Shown piece by piece: positions 46,321 to 55,185 of a DNA stretch of 64,000 nt; within the stretch, counting starts at the first letter, position 1; the number at the start of each line of letters is the position of its first letter. Source of the DNA: Clostridia bacterium (GTDB lineage: Bacteria > Bacillota > Clostridia > Christensenellales > Aristaeellaceae); assembly GCA_017429265.1 (NCBI GenBank), contig JAFRPG010000105.1, forward strand, positions 17,939 through 81,938, read 5' to 3'. The position numbers were made by a program, and so were the translations under genes. Below the pieces are notes generated by a model. The model was not told where the DNA came from and searched no databases. It worked only from the letters and a program-made list of their open reading frames with translations.

Positions 46321-47469
46321 CTATTCGGCTGCGGGATGCTTCCGCGACCCGGGGATACTGATCTGCCGCACATCCTCCGGGCAGTTTTCCAGCAGGCCGA
46401 GGATCCATCTTTTCACCACCGTGCGTGTCTCGACCTCTCGCCATTTTCGGCAGTTGTCATCCGCGAGCATGGCTGCGCAGGTCTCCGGCGTCATTTCACC
46501 GCCGACAAAGGCCATGAACGCTTCGGCGAACCATTCGATGGCCCCCTCGTCACCGGCATAGGGAGTGGTTGACAGGGTGCCCTGCCCCATGCTTCGGGCC
46601 AGGGCCCGGGTGTCCGTCAGCAGTGTTTTGAAGAAGGCGGATTCCGGATCGTAGATGCGTTCGGTATGCCAGAGGAAGCCGTCGTCCTTCTTTTCCAGGA
46701 TGCCTGCCCATCCGGGATAAGCTTGGGGCTGCCCCACGGTGATCTGCTGCGGCGCGTCCCGCTCCGCCGCGGCAAACCCATGGTCGTGGCCGCACAGATA
46801 CAGGCCCACGCCACAGGCCCGCAGTGTCCGGCTCAGCGCATCGGCTCCCGGCGTGCGTCCGTTCCTGTCCTGCGGCAGGATCGGATGATGACCGCATGCG
46901 ATGACGAGCGTTCCGTCCGGCAGCGCGTCCAGCACCTCCCGGACCCATCGCAGCATGTCCGCGGTGATGCCGCCGTCCGGCTGGACCATCCTGGATTCAG
47001 CGATCCGGTTGGTGTCCAGCAGCAGGAGACAGGTGCCGTTTTCCGTCATGGCGGCATAGCTCGCGGTCGCTGTATCCCGGCTGAAGGCCCGATCCCAGCC
47101 GTATGCGCCGTACAGTGCGCGGAATTCCTCAGGCCCCGTATGCGCGCCGTAGTCATGGTTGCCGGGGATGACGAATACCTCTGCTCCGGTCCTCCACTCG
47201 ATCGTCCGTGCCCATTGCAGCGCCAGAGCATGCTCCCCGGCATGGCTGTTGTTGGTGTTGTCCCCCAGCAGCAGCACGGCGCTCCGGCCGTACGCCGCAC
47301 GGATCACAGCCTCCATCATCTCCGCGTGCCGGCGCGCATCTTCGGTCAGATGGGCATCCGAAACCACCAGGATGCTTTCCTCTCCCCCGGCTTCGCCAAA
47401 GCCGTGACTTACACACGCCAGGCATGCGGCGAGCAGGAGAAGAATGAACTGAACGGTCTTCTTTTTCAT
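46321..47469 (-). CDS. exported calcineurin-like metallophosphoesterase
   Basis: About 382 residues with a signal peptide (MKKKTVQFILLLLAACLACVSHG). The metal motifs of the family are complete: VVSDAHL (Asp38, His40), LLLGDNTNN, GNHDYG, CGHHPI and CGHDHG. A two-metal phosphodiesterase or phosphatase acting outside the membrane is expected. An additional ATG lies five codons upstream and there is no clear ribosome site, so the start is uncertain. The C-terminal 100 residues form an extra helical domain. Confidence 0.88.
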   Translation of the reverse strand: MKKKTVQFILLLLAACLACVSHGFGEAGGEESILVVSDAHLTEDARRHAEMMEAVIRAAYGRSAVLLLGDNTNNSHAGEHALALQWARTIEWRTGAEVFVIPGNHDYGAHTGPEEFRALYGAYGWDRAFSRDTATASYAAMTENGTCLLLLDTNRIAESRMVQPDGGITADMLRWVREVLDALPDGTLVIACGHHPILPQDRNGRTPGADALSRTLRACGVGLYLCGHDHGFAAAERDAPQQITVGQPQAYPGWAGILEKKDDGFLWHTERIYDPESAFFKTLLTDTRALARSMGQGTLSTTPYAGDEGAIEWFAEAFMAFVGGEMTPETCAAMLADDNCRKWREVETRTVVKRWILGLLENCPEDVRQISIPGSRKHPAAE

Positions 47470-47629
47470 CGTATCGTCATACATCTTTATCGCTTTTACC
47501 TGAAACATTGACCATGGTCCCTTCCGCGGGAAGGAATCGCTGCGCTTATGCCGAATACAGATCGTATACGGGAGCAGGGAAACAGCGGATCCGTGCAGCG
47601 ACCGACGCATGTCAGGGAGGATATGGAAG

Positions 47630-48994
47630 ATGTCATTTCCGAAGGATTTCCTGTGGGGGGCCTCCTCCGCCGCTTATCAGATCGAAGGCGCGTATCGGGA
47701 CGACGGCCGAAAGGACAGCATCTGGGATCACTTCACCCATGAGCCGGGGCACATCGCCCACGGCGAGACCGGCGACGTGGCCTGCGATCACTACCACCGT
47801 TTCCGGGAGGACGTGGCCCTGATGAAGGAGATCGGCCTGCAGAGCTACCGCTTTTCCGTCAGCTGGCCCCGGGTGCTCCCGGACGGCACGGGCGCGGTGA
47901 ACGAGAAGGGCCTGCGGTTCTACTCCGATCTCGTGGACGCCCTGCTGGAGGCCGGCATTGATCCGATGGTGACGCTGTACCACTGGGACCTCCCCCAGGC
48001 TCTGTACGAAAAGGGCGGCTGGAAGAACCCGGAATCCCCCGCCTGGTTTGAGGAATACACCCGCGTCGTGGCGCGCAAGCTGTTCGACCGGGTGAAATAC
48101 TGGATGACCTTCAATGAGCCGCAGGTGTTCATCGGCCTGGGTATGCAGCTCGGCGTGATGGCCCCCTATGAGCGGAACGACGAGGAGACCGTCATGCAGG
48201 TCAGCCGCCACGTCTTCCTGGCCCACGGGCGTGCGGTCGCCGCTCTGCGGGAGGAGGCCGGGCAGCCGCTCCTGATCGGCCTGGCGCCCACGGGGGACGT
48301 GTATCTGCCCGAAAGCGACGCCCCGGAGGCCGTGGAGAAAGCCCGTGAGGCCTCCTTCGCCGTGTTGCCGGGCGGCTGTGCGCTGGGCAACAGCTGGTGG
48401 GCGGATCCCATCTTCCGGGGCCGGTTCAGCGAGGACGCAGAGGCGAAGTTCGGAGACAGGCTGCCCCGCTTCACGGAGGAAGAGTGGGCCCTGGTCACCC
48501 AGCCCCTCGACTTCTACGGCTTCAATATCTACCAGGGCAGCGTGCACTACCCCATCTCGGCCGACGGCTATCAGGATTACGCCTATCAGGGCAGCCCGAG
48601 GACGGCGCTGGGCTGGAACGTGACCCCGGAGGTCATGTACTGGGCGTCGAAGTTCCTCTATGAGCGCTACGGCAAGCCCGTCCTCATCACGGAAAACGGC
48701 ATGGCCGGCATGGATTGGGTCAGCCTGGACGGCCATGTGCACGACATGCAGCGCATCGATTTCCTGCACCGCTATCTGCTCTCGCTGGAGAAGTCCATCG
48801 ACGACGGGATCCCCGTACTGGGATACTGCCATTGGTCCGTCATGGACAACCTGGAGTGGAACAGCGGCTATGATCCCCGCTTCGGCCTGATCCATGTGGA
48901 CTACCGCACCCAGCGGCGCACGCTCAAGGACTCCGCGTGCTGGTATGCGGAAGTGATCCGCACCAACGGGGAAAGCCTGCACGGCGGAAAGTAA
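47630..48994 (+). CDS. GH1 family beta-glucosidase or 6-phospho-beta-glucosidase
   Basis: A 454-residue cytoplasmic (beta/alpha)8 glycosidase. The acid/base Glu is in TFNEPQ and the nucleophile Glu in VLITENGMA; FLWGASSAAYQIEG and the SYRFSVSWPRVLP region are typical of GH1. No signal peptide. The tryptophan-rich aglycone pocket (WSVMDNLEWNSGYDPRFGLIHVD) favours a plain beta-glucosidase over a 6-phospho enzyme, which would have a Ser/Lys/Tyr triad at the end. Start at 47630 has GGGAGG at nine-base spacing. It is convergent with a GH26 mannanase, so it may finish beta-manno- or gluco-oligosaccharides. Confidence 0.92.
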   Translation: MSFPKDFLWGASSAAYQIEGAYRDDGRKDSIWDHFTHEPGHIAHGETGDVACDHYHRFREDVALMKEIGLQSYRFSVSWPRVLPDGTGAVNEKGLRFYSDLVDALLEAGIDPMVTLYHWDLPQALYEKGGWKNPESPAWFEEYTRVVARKLFDRVKYWMTFNEPQVFIGLGMQLGVMAPYERNDEETVMQVSRHVFLAHGRAVAALREEAGQPLLIGLAPTGDVYLPESDAPEAVEKAREASFAVLPGGCALGNSWWADPIFRGRFSEDAEAKFGDRLPRFTEEEWALVTQPLDFYGFNIYQGSVHYPISADGYQDYAYQGSPRTALGWNVTPEVMYWASKFLYERYGKPVLITENGMAGMDWVSLDGHVHDMQRIDFLHRYLLSLEKSIDDGIPVLGYCHWSVMDNLEWNSGYDPRFGLIHVDYRTQRRTLKDSACWYAEVIRTNGESLHGGK

Positions 48995-49063
48995 GGGGAT
49001 TCGATCAAGCGGGTTCCCGTCCCCGCCCTATGGCTGACATGATCTGCGTCTCCTGCGCCTTTG

Positions 49064-50020
49064 TCACCCGAAGTGCGGCAGCCTGTCCAGCGTGATGGCA
49101 TAGGGGTGGCTGTACAGTCTCCGCAGCGCGTCAAAACCGTTGTGGTCCTCCGTCAGGACGAACCCGCCGCTCCAGGTCATATACCAGAGCCAGGGGGCTT
49201 TTTCGCGGACGAGTGCCTCGGGGTCCGGAAGGATCCCGGTCTCGGCGATGGCCAGCCCCTTGGCCGGCGCGATGCTCTTCAGCTCATCCAGCTTGTCGCG
49301 GAACGCGCCGTGTGCGTGGGGCGGCGGATACTGGTCCCGGGAGAGGATGTCGCAGTATCCGTCCCCGACGTACCCGTCCGGCCGCGGGCTGTTCCACACC
49401 CAGATCAGATTGTCCAGATGATGGACGTCCGTATAGTGCCGGAACATGAACCGGTACAGATCCCTCGCGACCGCGGTCCCCTTCCGGCCCCACCAGAACC
49501 AGTCGCCCTCCGCCTCGTGGAAGGGCCGCCACAGCACGGGGATGTGCTCCTCGCAGAAGGGCCGCAGCAGCTGCGCCATATGGTCCAGATCCTGCACAAA
49601 GGCCCGGTGCTCTTGCGTGCCCTCCTCCAGCGCGAGGCTCGGGTCGAAGTCCGTATTCCGGCTGTAGAACGACTTGTCCCGGCCACCGAGGGGCGAAAAC
49701 CAATGCCAGGTGAAGGTGACGATGCCGCCGCGCTTCCCCCATTCCATCGCCAGGGGCAGGGTGCCGCGGTTGTACTCCACCTCGGTGACGCACGGCTCAG
49801 TCGCGCCTTCGAGGCGGATGTTCGGGGAATAGGCCAGCAGCTCAAAGCCGCAGACCGCGGGCAGCTTTCCCGTCTCGCGTTCGATCAGGCGCAGCTCCTC
49901 CTGCTTCCGGGTCTGGGTGTGCTGGCCCGTGAGGATGCCCTTCCCTTCCGTCTCCCCCAGCCAGGAGAGCAGGGCTCGGGCCTCCGGCTGCAGATTCGGG
50001 TTCGCAGGCTTCGTGTTCAT
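49064..50020 (-). CDS. GH26 beta-mannanase
   Basis: A 318-residue GH26 enzyme cutting beta-1,4-mannosyl links. The acid/base is Glu169 in RPFHEAEGDWFWWG and the nucleophile Glu260 in AIAETG, with the aromatic stretch TFTWHWFSP. No signal peptide is present, unlike most GH26 mannanases, so it should act on oligosaccharides in the cytoplasm. The ATG at 50020 has AAAGGATCC upstream; further open codons lie in GC-rich sequence lacking a ribosome site. Convergent with the GH1 gene. Confidence 0.92.
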   Translation of the reverse strand: MNTKPANPNLQPEARALLSWLGETEGKGILTGQHTQTRKQEELRLIERETGKLPAVCGFELLAYSPNIRLEGATEPCVTEVEYNRGTLPLAMEWGKRGGIVTFTWHWFSPLGGRDKSFYSRNTDFDPSLALEEGTQEHRAFVQDLDHMAQLLRPFCEEHIPVLWRPFHEAEGDWFWWGRKGTAVARDLYRFMFRHYTDVHHLDNLIWVWNSPRPDGYVGDGYCDILSRDQYPPPHAHGAFRDKLDELKSIAPAKGLAIAETGILPDPEALVREKAPWLWYMTWSGGFVLTEDHNGFDALRRLYSHPYAITLDRLPHFG

Positions 50021-50141
50021 GTTCACAGGATCCTTTCTCCGTTGTGATTGTTCCACAGTATAGCACAGCGGCGGTCGATCCGCAAACGGGAGCGCGCCGG
50101 CTGCCTGTACTGCCTTTGTTCTTCTTCCGCCGCGGCAACGG

Positions 50142-50169
50142 AAAACTCCCCGGCCGGGCAGCCGGAGAG
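50142..50169 (-). terminator. terminator closing the fructan operon
   Basis: On the minus strand CTCTCCGG pairs with CCGGGGAG (one G-U pair) and is followed by TTTTCC, about 34 bases after the fructokinase gene. Confidence 0.7.
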
Positions 50170-50202
50170 CGGGAAGGGGGGGCACAAATCCGACAGGGTG
50201 CG

Positions 50203-51171
50203 TCAGCCCTGGGATTCCAGAAGTTCGGTCACCTGAGCCTTTTCGGGCATGGAGCGGATCGCTCCTTTTTTCGTGGTGACAAGGTAGGCCGCCGCGTTGG
50301 CAAAGCGGAGCATGGCGCGCAGGCTCTCCTCGCTGCGGTTCTCCAGGCCGTTCTCCAGCACATCGTGCAGGACGCAGGCGCAGAAGGTGTCGCCGGCACC
50401 TGTTGTTTCGATGGTCCCGCCCAGGCGGAAGGCCGGGACAAAGACCCGGCGGCCGCAGCAGTAGGCACAGCTGCCGTCCGCGCCGGCGGTCACATTCAGA
50501 AGGCGGATGTTCGGATACTTCCGCAGAAGGGCCCGCGCCGCCTCCTCGAGATTCTCCCTGCCGGTCAGGAAGGTGATCTCATTGTCCGCGATCTTGACCA
50601 CGTCTGCCTGGCCCAGGCCCCACTCGATCTGTGTCCGTGCGGTATCGAGGCTGTCCCACAGCGGCGGGCGCAGGTTGGGATCGAAGGAGATGACGGCACC
50701 GGCGGTCCGGGCGGTCGCGACGGCCTTCATCGTAGCCCTGCGGACCGCCTCATGGGTCATGGAGAGGGTGCCGAAATGGAAGATCCTCGTCTCCCAGAGC
50801 ATATCCAGCGGCAGCTCGTCCTCCGTCAGCATCATGTCCGCGCCGGGATTGCGGTAGAAGGAGAAATCCCGGTCACCGTTGGCCATGGTCTTGACAAAGG
50901 CAAGGGTCGTGCGTGCCTGGGCATCGGTCAGCAGAGCGTCCGTGCAGATGCCGGCTTCGCGGACGACACCGCGGAGCAGCTGCCCGAACATGTCATCCCC
51001 CACCTTGCCCACGAAGGCGCAGCGCCGTCCGAGTTTGCCCAGCATGGCCAGGACGTTGCAGGGCGCGCCGCCGGGGTTGGCCTCAAAGAGCGTGTTGCCC
51101 TGGTCGCTCCGCCCGTTCTCAGTAAAGTCGATCAGGAGCTCACCCAGCGCCACCACATCGAAGGTTTTCAT
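50203..51171 (-). CDS. scrK: PfkB-family fructokinase
   Basis: A 322-residue kinase that phosphorylates fructose to fructose-6-phosphate. GELLIDF, the N-terminal NPGGAPCNVLAMLGKLG and the active-site ETTGAGDTFCA are typical of ScrK-type fructokinases. It follows the cytoplasmic GH32 enzyme by 11 bases with GAGGTGA as ribosome site. Its place at the end of the operon supports fructose as substrate. Confidence 0.92.
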   Translation of the reverse strand: MKTFDVVALGELLIDFTENGRSDQGNTLFEANPGGAPCNVLAMLGKLGRRCAFVGKVGDDMFGQLLRGVVREAGICTDALLTDAQARTTLAFVKTMANGDRDFSFYRNPGADMMLTEDELPLDMLWETRIFHFGTLSMTHEAVRRATMKAVATARTAGAVISFDPNLRPPLWDSLDTARTQIEWGLGQADVVKIADNEITFLTGRENLEEAARALLRKYPNIRLLNVTAGADGSCAYCCGRRVFVPAFRLGGTIETTGAGDTFCACVLHDVLENGLENRSEESLRAMLRFANAAAYLVTTKKGAIRSMPEKAQVTELLESQG

Positions 51172-51182
51172 TTCACATCACC

Positions 51183-52670
51183 TCAGTCCGTGACAATGTC
51201 GTATTTCTCCACATCCATCACCGCGCAGCCGTCCGTCTCAAAGTTGATGGCGTCCGCGCTCTGGTCGGTGTAGATCATGGCGGTGGCGGCCTGCTCACCG
51301 TCGTTGACGAACAGTTCCAGGGAGTGGCGGTCCAGGATCAGGCGCAGCTTGATCTCTCCCCGGTTCGGGCGGACCATGAAGTCCCGGACGTTCACGATGT
51401 CGTGCGGGAAGCCGCTGTGGGTACGGTCGATGCGGACCGTGTTGTTCTCCGGCTTGTAGCGGATGCTGACACAGTGCTCGCCGTCCGAGGCGACGTTGAT
51501 CTTGAAGTTCCTGTACACCGCGTTCTCCGCCGCGGGCCGCACGGACACCGTCATGTCCAGCGTCCGGCCCTTGACGTTGCCCAGGGTGGTATGTCCGCTG
51601 AACTGGACGTTGCGGTAGAGGATCTGGTAGCCGCGGTAGTTCTCCAGCTCCCGGACCGGATTCTGGATCAGGCGGCCGTCCCGGATCGAGAGTTCCCTGG
51701 GCAGGGTCATCTCGCCGAAGTAGCGGATCCCCTCCGGCTGACAGTTGACGGTCTCCCAGTTCTGCATCCAGGCGATCATCACCCTGCGGCCGTCGGGCGT
51801 CTCAAGAGTCTGGGGAGCGTAGAAGTCCAGGCCGTAGTCCACTGCCTGCACGTTCTCCCGGATCTGATGATGGGTCTTCGGGTCATACCCTCCGATGAGG
51901 CAGACCGTGCCGTTGCCCGCGTGGAACTCCAGACCGATGGGATTCATCTCCTGGGGACTCACGAGCAGCACATGCTTCCCGTCCAGTTTGAAGAAGTCCG
52001 GACACTCCCACATCCGCCCGTATTGGTTGTGGCAGGCAGCCAGCACGCCGTCATACTTCCAGTGAAGTCCGTCCGTGCTCTCATACAGCAGGATGGAGCC
52101 GCTGCGGTCCGCGGGCCGGTTGCCCACCGCGATGTAATACCGGTCGTTCTCCCGCCAGATCTTCGGGTCACGGAAGTCGTGAATGCTCCCGCCCTCCGGC
52201 AGGTCGCCGGAGCCGATGACCGGATTGGCATCCGATTTCTCGTAGTCGACACCGTCGCCGAAGGCCACGCACTGGGTCTGGCGGTCCCTGATCTTGCCGT
52301 TCTTCTGACGGGTCTGGCGCACGCCGGTGTAGATCAGCATCTGACGCCCGTCCGGCATCTCAACGGCGCTCCCCGAGAAGCAGCCGTGCTGGTCATAACC
52401 CGCGTCCGGGGCCAGGGCCGCCGGCAGACGCTCCCAGCGGATAAAGTCCTTCGTCTTCACATGGCCCCAGTGCATCAGATCCCACTTGGTCCCGTAGGGA
52501 TTGTACTGGTAGAACAGATGATACTCCCCCTTGTAGACGGAAAACCCGTTGGGGTCGTTCATCCAGCCGATGGCCGGGGTCACGTGGAAAGCCGGGCGCT
52601 CCCCGGGCGTGACGAAGGGGCTGTACCGCGTCTCGAAATCCCGTGCTTTCTGCAGCAGCTTGCTTGTCAT
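51183..52670 (-). CDS. cytoplasmic GH32 beta-fructosidase
   Basis: A 495-residue GH32 enzyme. The nucleophile is Asp39 in WMNDPNG, the transition-state Asp is 168 in FRDP, and the acid/base Glu is 222 in WECPDFF. A C-terminal beta-sandwich follows. No signal peptide, so it hydrolyses imported fructo-oligosaccharides or sucrose. There is no PTS gene near, so sucrose-6-phosphate is less likely as substrate. The gene overlaps the DUF624 gene by four bases and precedes the fructokinase. Confidence 0.94.
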   Translation of the reverse strand: MTSKLLQKARDFETRYSPFVTPGERPAFHVTPAIGWMNDPNGFSVYKGEYHLFYQYNPYGTKWDLMHWGHVKTKDFIRWERLPAALAPDAGYDQHGCFSGSAVEMPDGRQMLIYTGVRQTRQKNGKIRDRQTQCVAFGDGVDYEKSDANPVIGSGDLPEGGSIHDFRDPKIWRENDRYYIAVGNRPADRSGSILLYESTDGLHWKYDGVLAACHNQYGRMWECPDFFKLDGKHVLLVSPQEMNPIGLEFHAGNGTVCLIGGYDPKTHHQIRENVQAVDYGLDFYAPQTLETPDGRRVMIAWMQNWETVNCQPEGIRYFGEMTLPRELSIRDGRLIQNPVRELENYRGYQILYRNVQFSGHTTLGNVKGRTLDMTVSVRPAAENAVYRNFKINVASDGEHCVSIRYKPENNTVRIDRTHSGFPHDIVNVRDFMVRPNRGEIKLRLILDRHSLELFVNDGEQAATAMIYTDQSADAINFETDGCAVMDVEKYDIVTD

Positions 52671-53335
52671 TGTGCACTCCTCCGGTCTTCATTCTTTTGC
52701 AGTCCGCCCGTCTCGCGCTCCAGGTCCTCCGGGCGCATGTGCAGGCGGAAGACGCGCTCCAGCAGGAAGGTGCTGACCCAGCAGACGGCGCCGGGTGCGA
52801 AGATCACCAGCACCGGGGACATCAGGCACAGGGCCAGAGCGCCCATCAGGAGGAGCATCATGCCCAGCGCATACAGCGGATGCATGCGCAGCAGATGGAT
52901 CCCGAAGTACAGCACCTCGCGGACCCTTCCGGTGAACCGGGCTGTATAGGCCGCCACGTAGACCTGCCACGTCAGCGCCGCAAACCAGAACACCAGCGCC
53001 ACCCAGTAGAGGCTGCCCATGCTCTCCCCCGCCTTCCAGAGGCTCCGGAACACCATCGCATCCAGGGTGAGCACGGCGATCACCAGCAGTTCGACCAGCC
53101 AGGCCAGGGTCGATACCTTGAAATTGTCCTTGAAGGAATTCCAGAAGTTCTTCCAGATTCCTGCCTTGTTCAGCCGTATGCAGCGGTAAACCGTCGTATA
53201 CAGCGCCGTGCCGGAGGCACCCATGGTCACGATGGGGAGGGAGAAAATGATCCACAGCGCGCTGACGCAGATGATATCTCCGATGGTCGACAGGGTTTCC
53301 ACCAGGGGGCTGCCCAGCCCGAAGATGCGTTTCAT
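52667..53335 (-). CDS. YesL-like DUF624 membrane protein
   Basis: A 222-residue protein with about five membrane helices, matching DUF624/YesL. The N-terminus MKRIFGLGSPLVETLSTIGDIICVSALW is characteristic. Such proteins accompany LplA/LplB/LplC-type sugar ABC systems and glycosidases, but their function is unknown. It overlaps the following GH32 gene by four bases, which couples their translation. Confidence 0.9.
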   Translation of the reverse strand: MKRIFGLGSPLVETLSTIGDIICVSALWIIFSLPIVTMGASGTALYTTVYRCIRLNKAGIWKNFWNSFKDNFKVSTLAWLVELLVIAVLTLDAMVFRSLWKAGESMGSLYWVALVFWFAALTWQVYVAAYTARFTGRVREVLYFGIHLLRMHPLYALGMMLLLMGALALCLMSPVLVIFAPGAVCWVSTFLLERVFRLHMRPEDLERETGGLQKNEDRRSAQ

Positions 53336-53356
53336 TGTTCGCCCTCCCCGTATGGC

Positions 53357-55111
53357 TTACGGTTGTGTGTACTCGCGCAGCGAGGTGAACTGCACGGCGT
53401 TGTTCTCGGCAAAGAGCTGGATCGTCTTGCCGCTCGCGCCGTAGATGCGGACGGTCAGCGCCGCGAGGTCATCGATGTAGAAGGTGCCGACGGAGCCCTC
53501 CTGAATGTAGGTGAAGCTGTAGGTCTCACCCGGCGTCAGGCTGACGGCCGTCTCGGTGATCGGGGTGCGTCCCTCGTTGAAGGCCAGGCTGAGCGTGCCC
53601 TTCTCCGGGGAAATCATGATCAGCTTCTTCTTGTTGGCCTGGTTCATGAAGTCGAAGCTCAGGCCGAAGCTTCCCGTCCCCGTGAAGGTGAACGAGCCGC
53701 TGAGCTTGAAGCTCTCGTAGCAGGTGAAGGCGTCCGCGAAAGCGAACTCGCCGCCTGCGTTCAGATAGATATGGCTGGCGTCCGCCGCCAGAGCGCGGCG
53801 CACGGAGTAGCTGTTCGCCAGGGCGTCCACCGGCAGCAGGGCCAGGGTCTTGTCCTCGCGCTGCACCAGCTTCTGCACGATGAGGTTGCCGCCCCAGGCC
53901 ATCACGTCCTCGGTCGAGGAGGGGGACTCGGAACGCCGGGCCCAGCCGACCATGTAGACGTTCTTCCCGTCCTCGACATGCTTCGCGGCGTAGAAGAGCT
54001 TGGCATCCAGGCGGGTGGGAGCGCCGTACGGACCGTAAGGCGTGTCCGAGGAGGCATACCACAGCGTGTCGTCCTGGGCGGAGTAGGTGATGTACCACGT
54101 ATCGCCGATCCTGAACGTGTCGCTGCACTCGAGGTTCCAGAAGTTCCCCACCGGGTTGCTGAAGATGATGCCGTCGTAGGACACGCCGGCCAGGCTCGGG
54201 GTGACCGTGTACTTCAGGATGCGCGCGACATTGCTCTGCGAGGCGGTCACGGTGAGGATGATGTTGCCGGTTTCGGGGTCCAGGTATGCCTGGGGATCGC
54301 GGAAGTCCTGCTTCTGCCCCAGGGAGTTGTCGGGCTTGATGCACCATTCGGGCTTCTTCTCAAAGCGGAAGGGACTGTCGCCCACGGCGACGAGGATCCG
54401 CTCGGCTTCGGCCTGGGTGGCCGAATTGTTGTGGCCGGTGTAGAAGAAGTAGTACTGCTCCCCAACCTTCACCACGGAGCCGGTGCCGACCCAGGCGTCC
54501 TGCCCGCCGCTGCGGGAGGCTTCGATGATCGGTTCGTCATACTCCTTGTACGTGAGGAAGTCTTCGGTGGTGGCCAGGTAGACGGAATGGTTGTAGGAAT
54601 CCCCGGCCTCCTTGAGGTAGTAAATGTAGTAGACACCGTCCTCATAGTAGGGCATGGTGTCGCCCACATACGGCTGGCTGATGCCGTCGATCGCCGGAAG
54701 GAAGAAGGCTTTGTAGGCGTACGCTTCCTCCTGGCTGCCGGGGGTCCTCATTTTGGAGAAGTCCTTGTCATTGGTGACGTTCTGGACCGCATCGCCGGTG
54801 TCCTTGTCCCAGGCGGCGTAGAGCGTCATGTCGGAGGCGACCGTCTGCTCGTCCATGTTCCAGGCTTCGGTCAGGTTCGCATCGGTATACCAGCCATCCA
54901 GCACATAGCCCTCGCGGACCGGTGCCTCGGCCACGGTGATTTTGCGCCCGGAGTAAGCTTTGATCTCCTGAGCCGCCACACCTCCGGGAATGCCGCTGTT
55001 TAGCGTGATGGTGTACTCCTTTCCCGGGCCCCGGGTGACCAGCCAGACCACCACGGCGGCAGCCGCAACAACCAGGATCAGTGCCAGAATCAGAAGGCGT
55101 TTCTTGGTCAT
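53357..55111 (-). CDS. membrane-anchored GH32-clan enzyme with InlB-type repeat
   Basis: A 584-residue protein. Residues 5-26 are a single N-terminal membrane helix, with no lipobox. Residues 30-102 form an InlB/Listeria-Bacteroides repeat (EGYVLDGWYTDANLTEAWNM...LYAAW). A five-bladed propeller of the GH32/GH68/GH43 clan follows, with Asp151 in GDTMP, Asp272 in DFRDP and Glu328 in LECSD as the triad. A C-terminal beta-sandwich (430-580) completes it. It would split fructans at the cell surface. The ATG at 55111 has GGAAGGAGACGG upstream. The fusion order is unusual. Confidence 0.85.
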   Translation of the reverse strand: MTKKRLLILALILVVAAAAVVVWLVTRGPGKEYTITLNSGIPGGVAAQEIKAYSGRKITVAEAPVREGYVLDGWYTDANLTEAWNMDEQTVASDMTLYAAWDKDTGDAVQNVTNDKDFSKMRTPGSQEEAYAYKAFFLPAIDGISQPYVGDTMPYYEDGVYYIYYLKEAGDSYNHSVYLATTEDFLTYKEYDEPIIEASRSGGQDAWVGTGSVVKVGEQYYFFYTGHNNSATQAEAERILVAVGDSPFRFEKKPEWCIKPDNSLGQKQDFRDPQAYLDPETGNIILTVTASQSNVARILKYTVTPSLAGVSYDGIIFSNPVGNFWNLECSDTFRIGDTWYITYSAQDDTLWYASSDTPYGPYGAPTRLDAKLFYAAKHVEDGKNVYMVGWARRSESPSSTEDVMAWGGNLIVQKLVQREDKTLALLPVDALANSYSVRRALAADASHIYLNAGGEFAFADAFTCYESFKLSGSFTFTGTGSFGLSFDFMNQANKKKLIMISPEKGTLSLAFNEGRTPITETAVSLTPGETYSFTYIQEGSVGTFYIDDLAALTVRIYGASGKTIQLFAENNAVQFTSLREYTQP

Positions 55112-55138
55112 GTTGCCGTCTCCTTCCATTCAGCCGGC

Positions 55139-55177
55139 AAAAACGCGGAGGGGAGGAACTCCTCCGCCCCTCCGCGT
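55139..55177 (-). terminator. intrinsic terminator inside the fructan operon
   Basis: On the minus strand a perfect 11-bp stem ACGCGGAGGGG / CCCCTCCGCGT with a smaller inner stem, followed by TTTTT. It lies just after the CBM gene and would reduce transcription into the enzyme genes. Confidence 0.85.
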
Positions 55178-55185
55178 CCGGTCTG

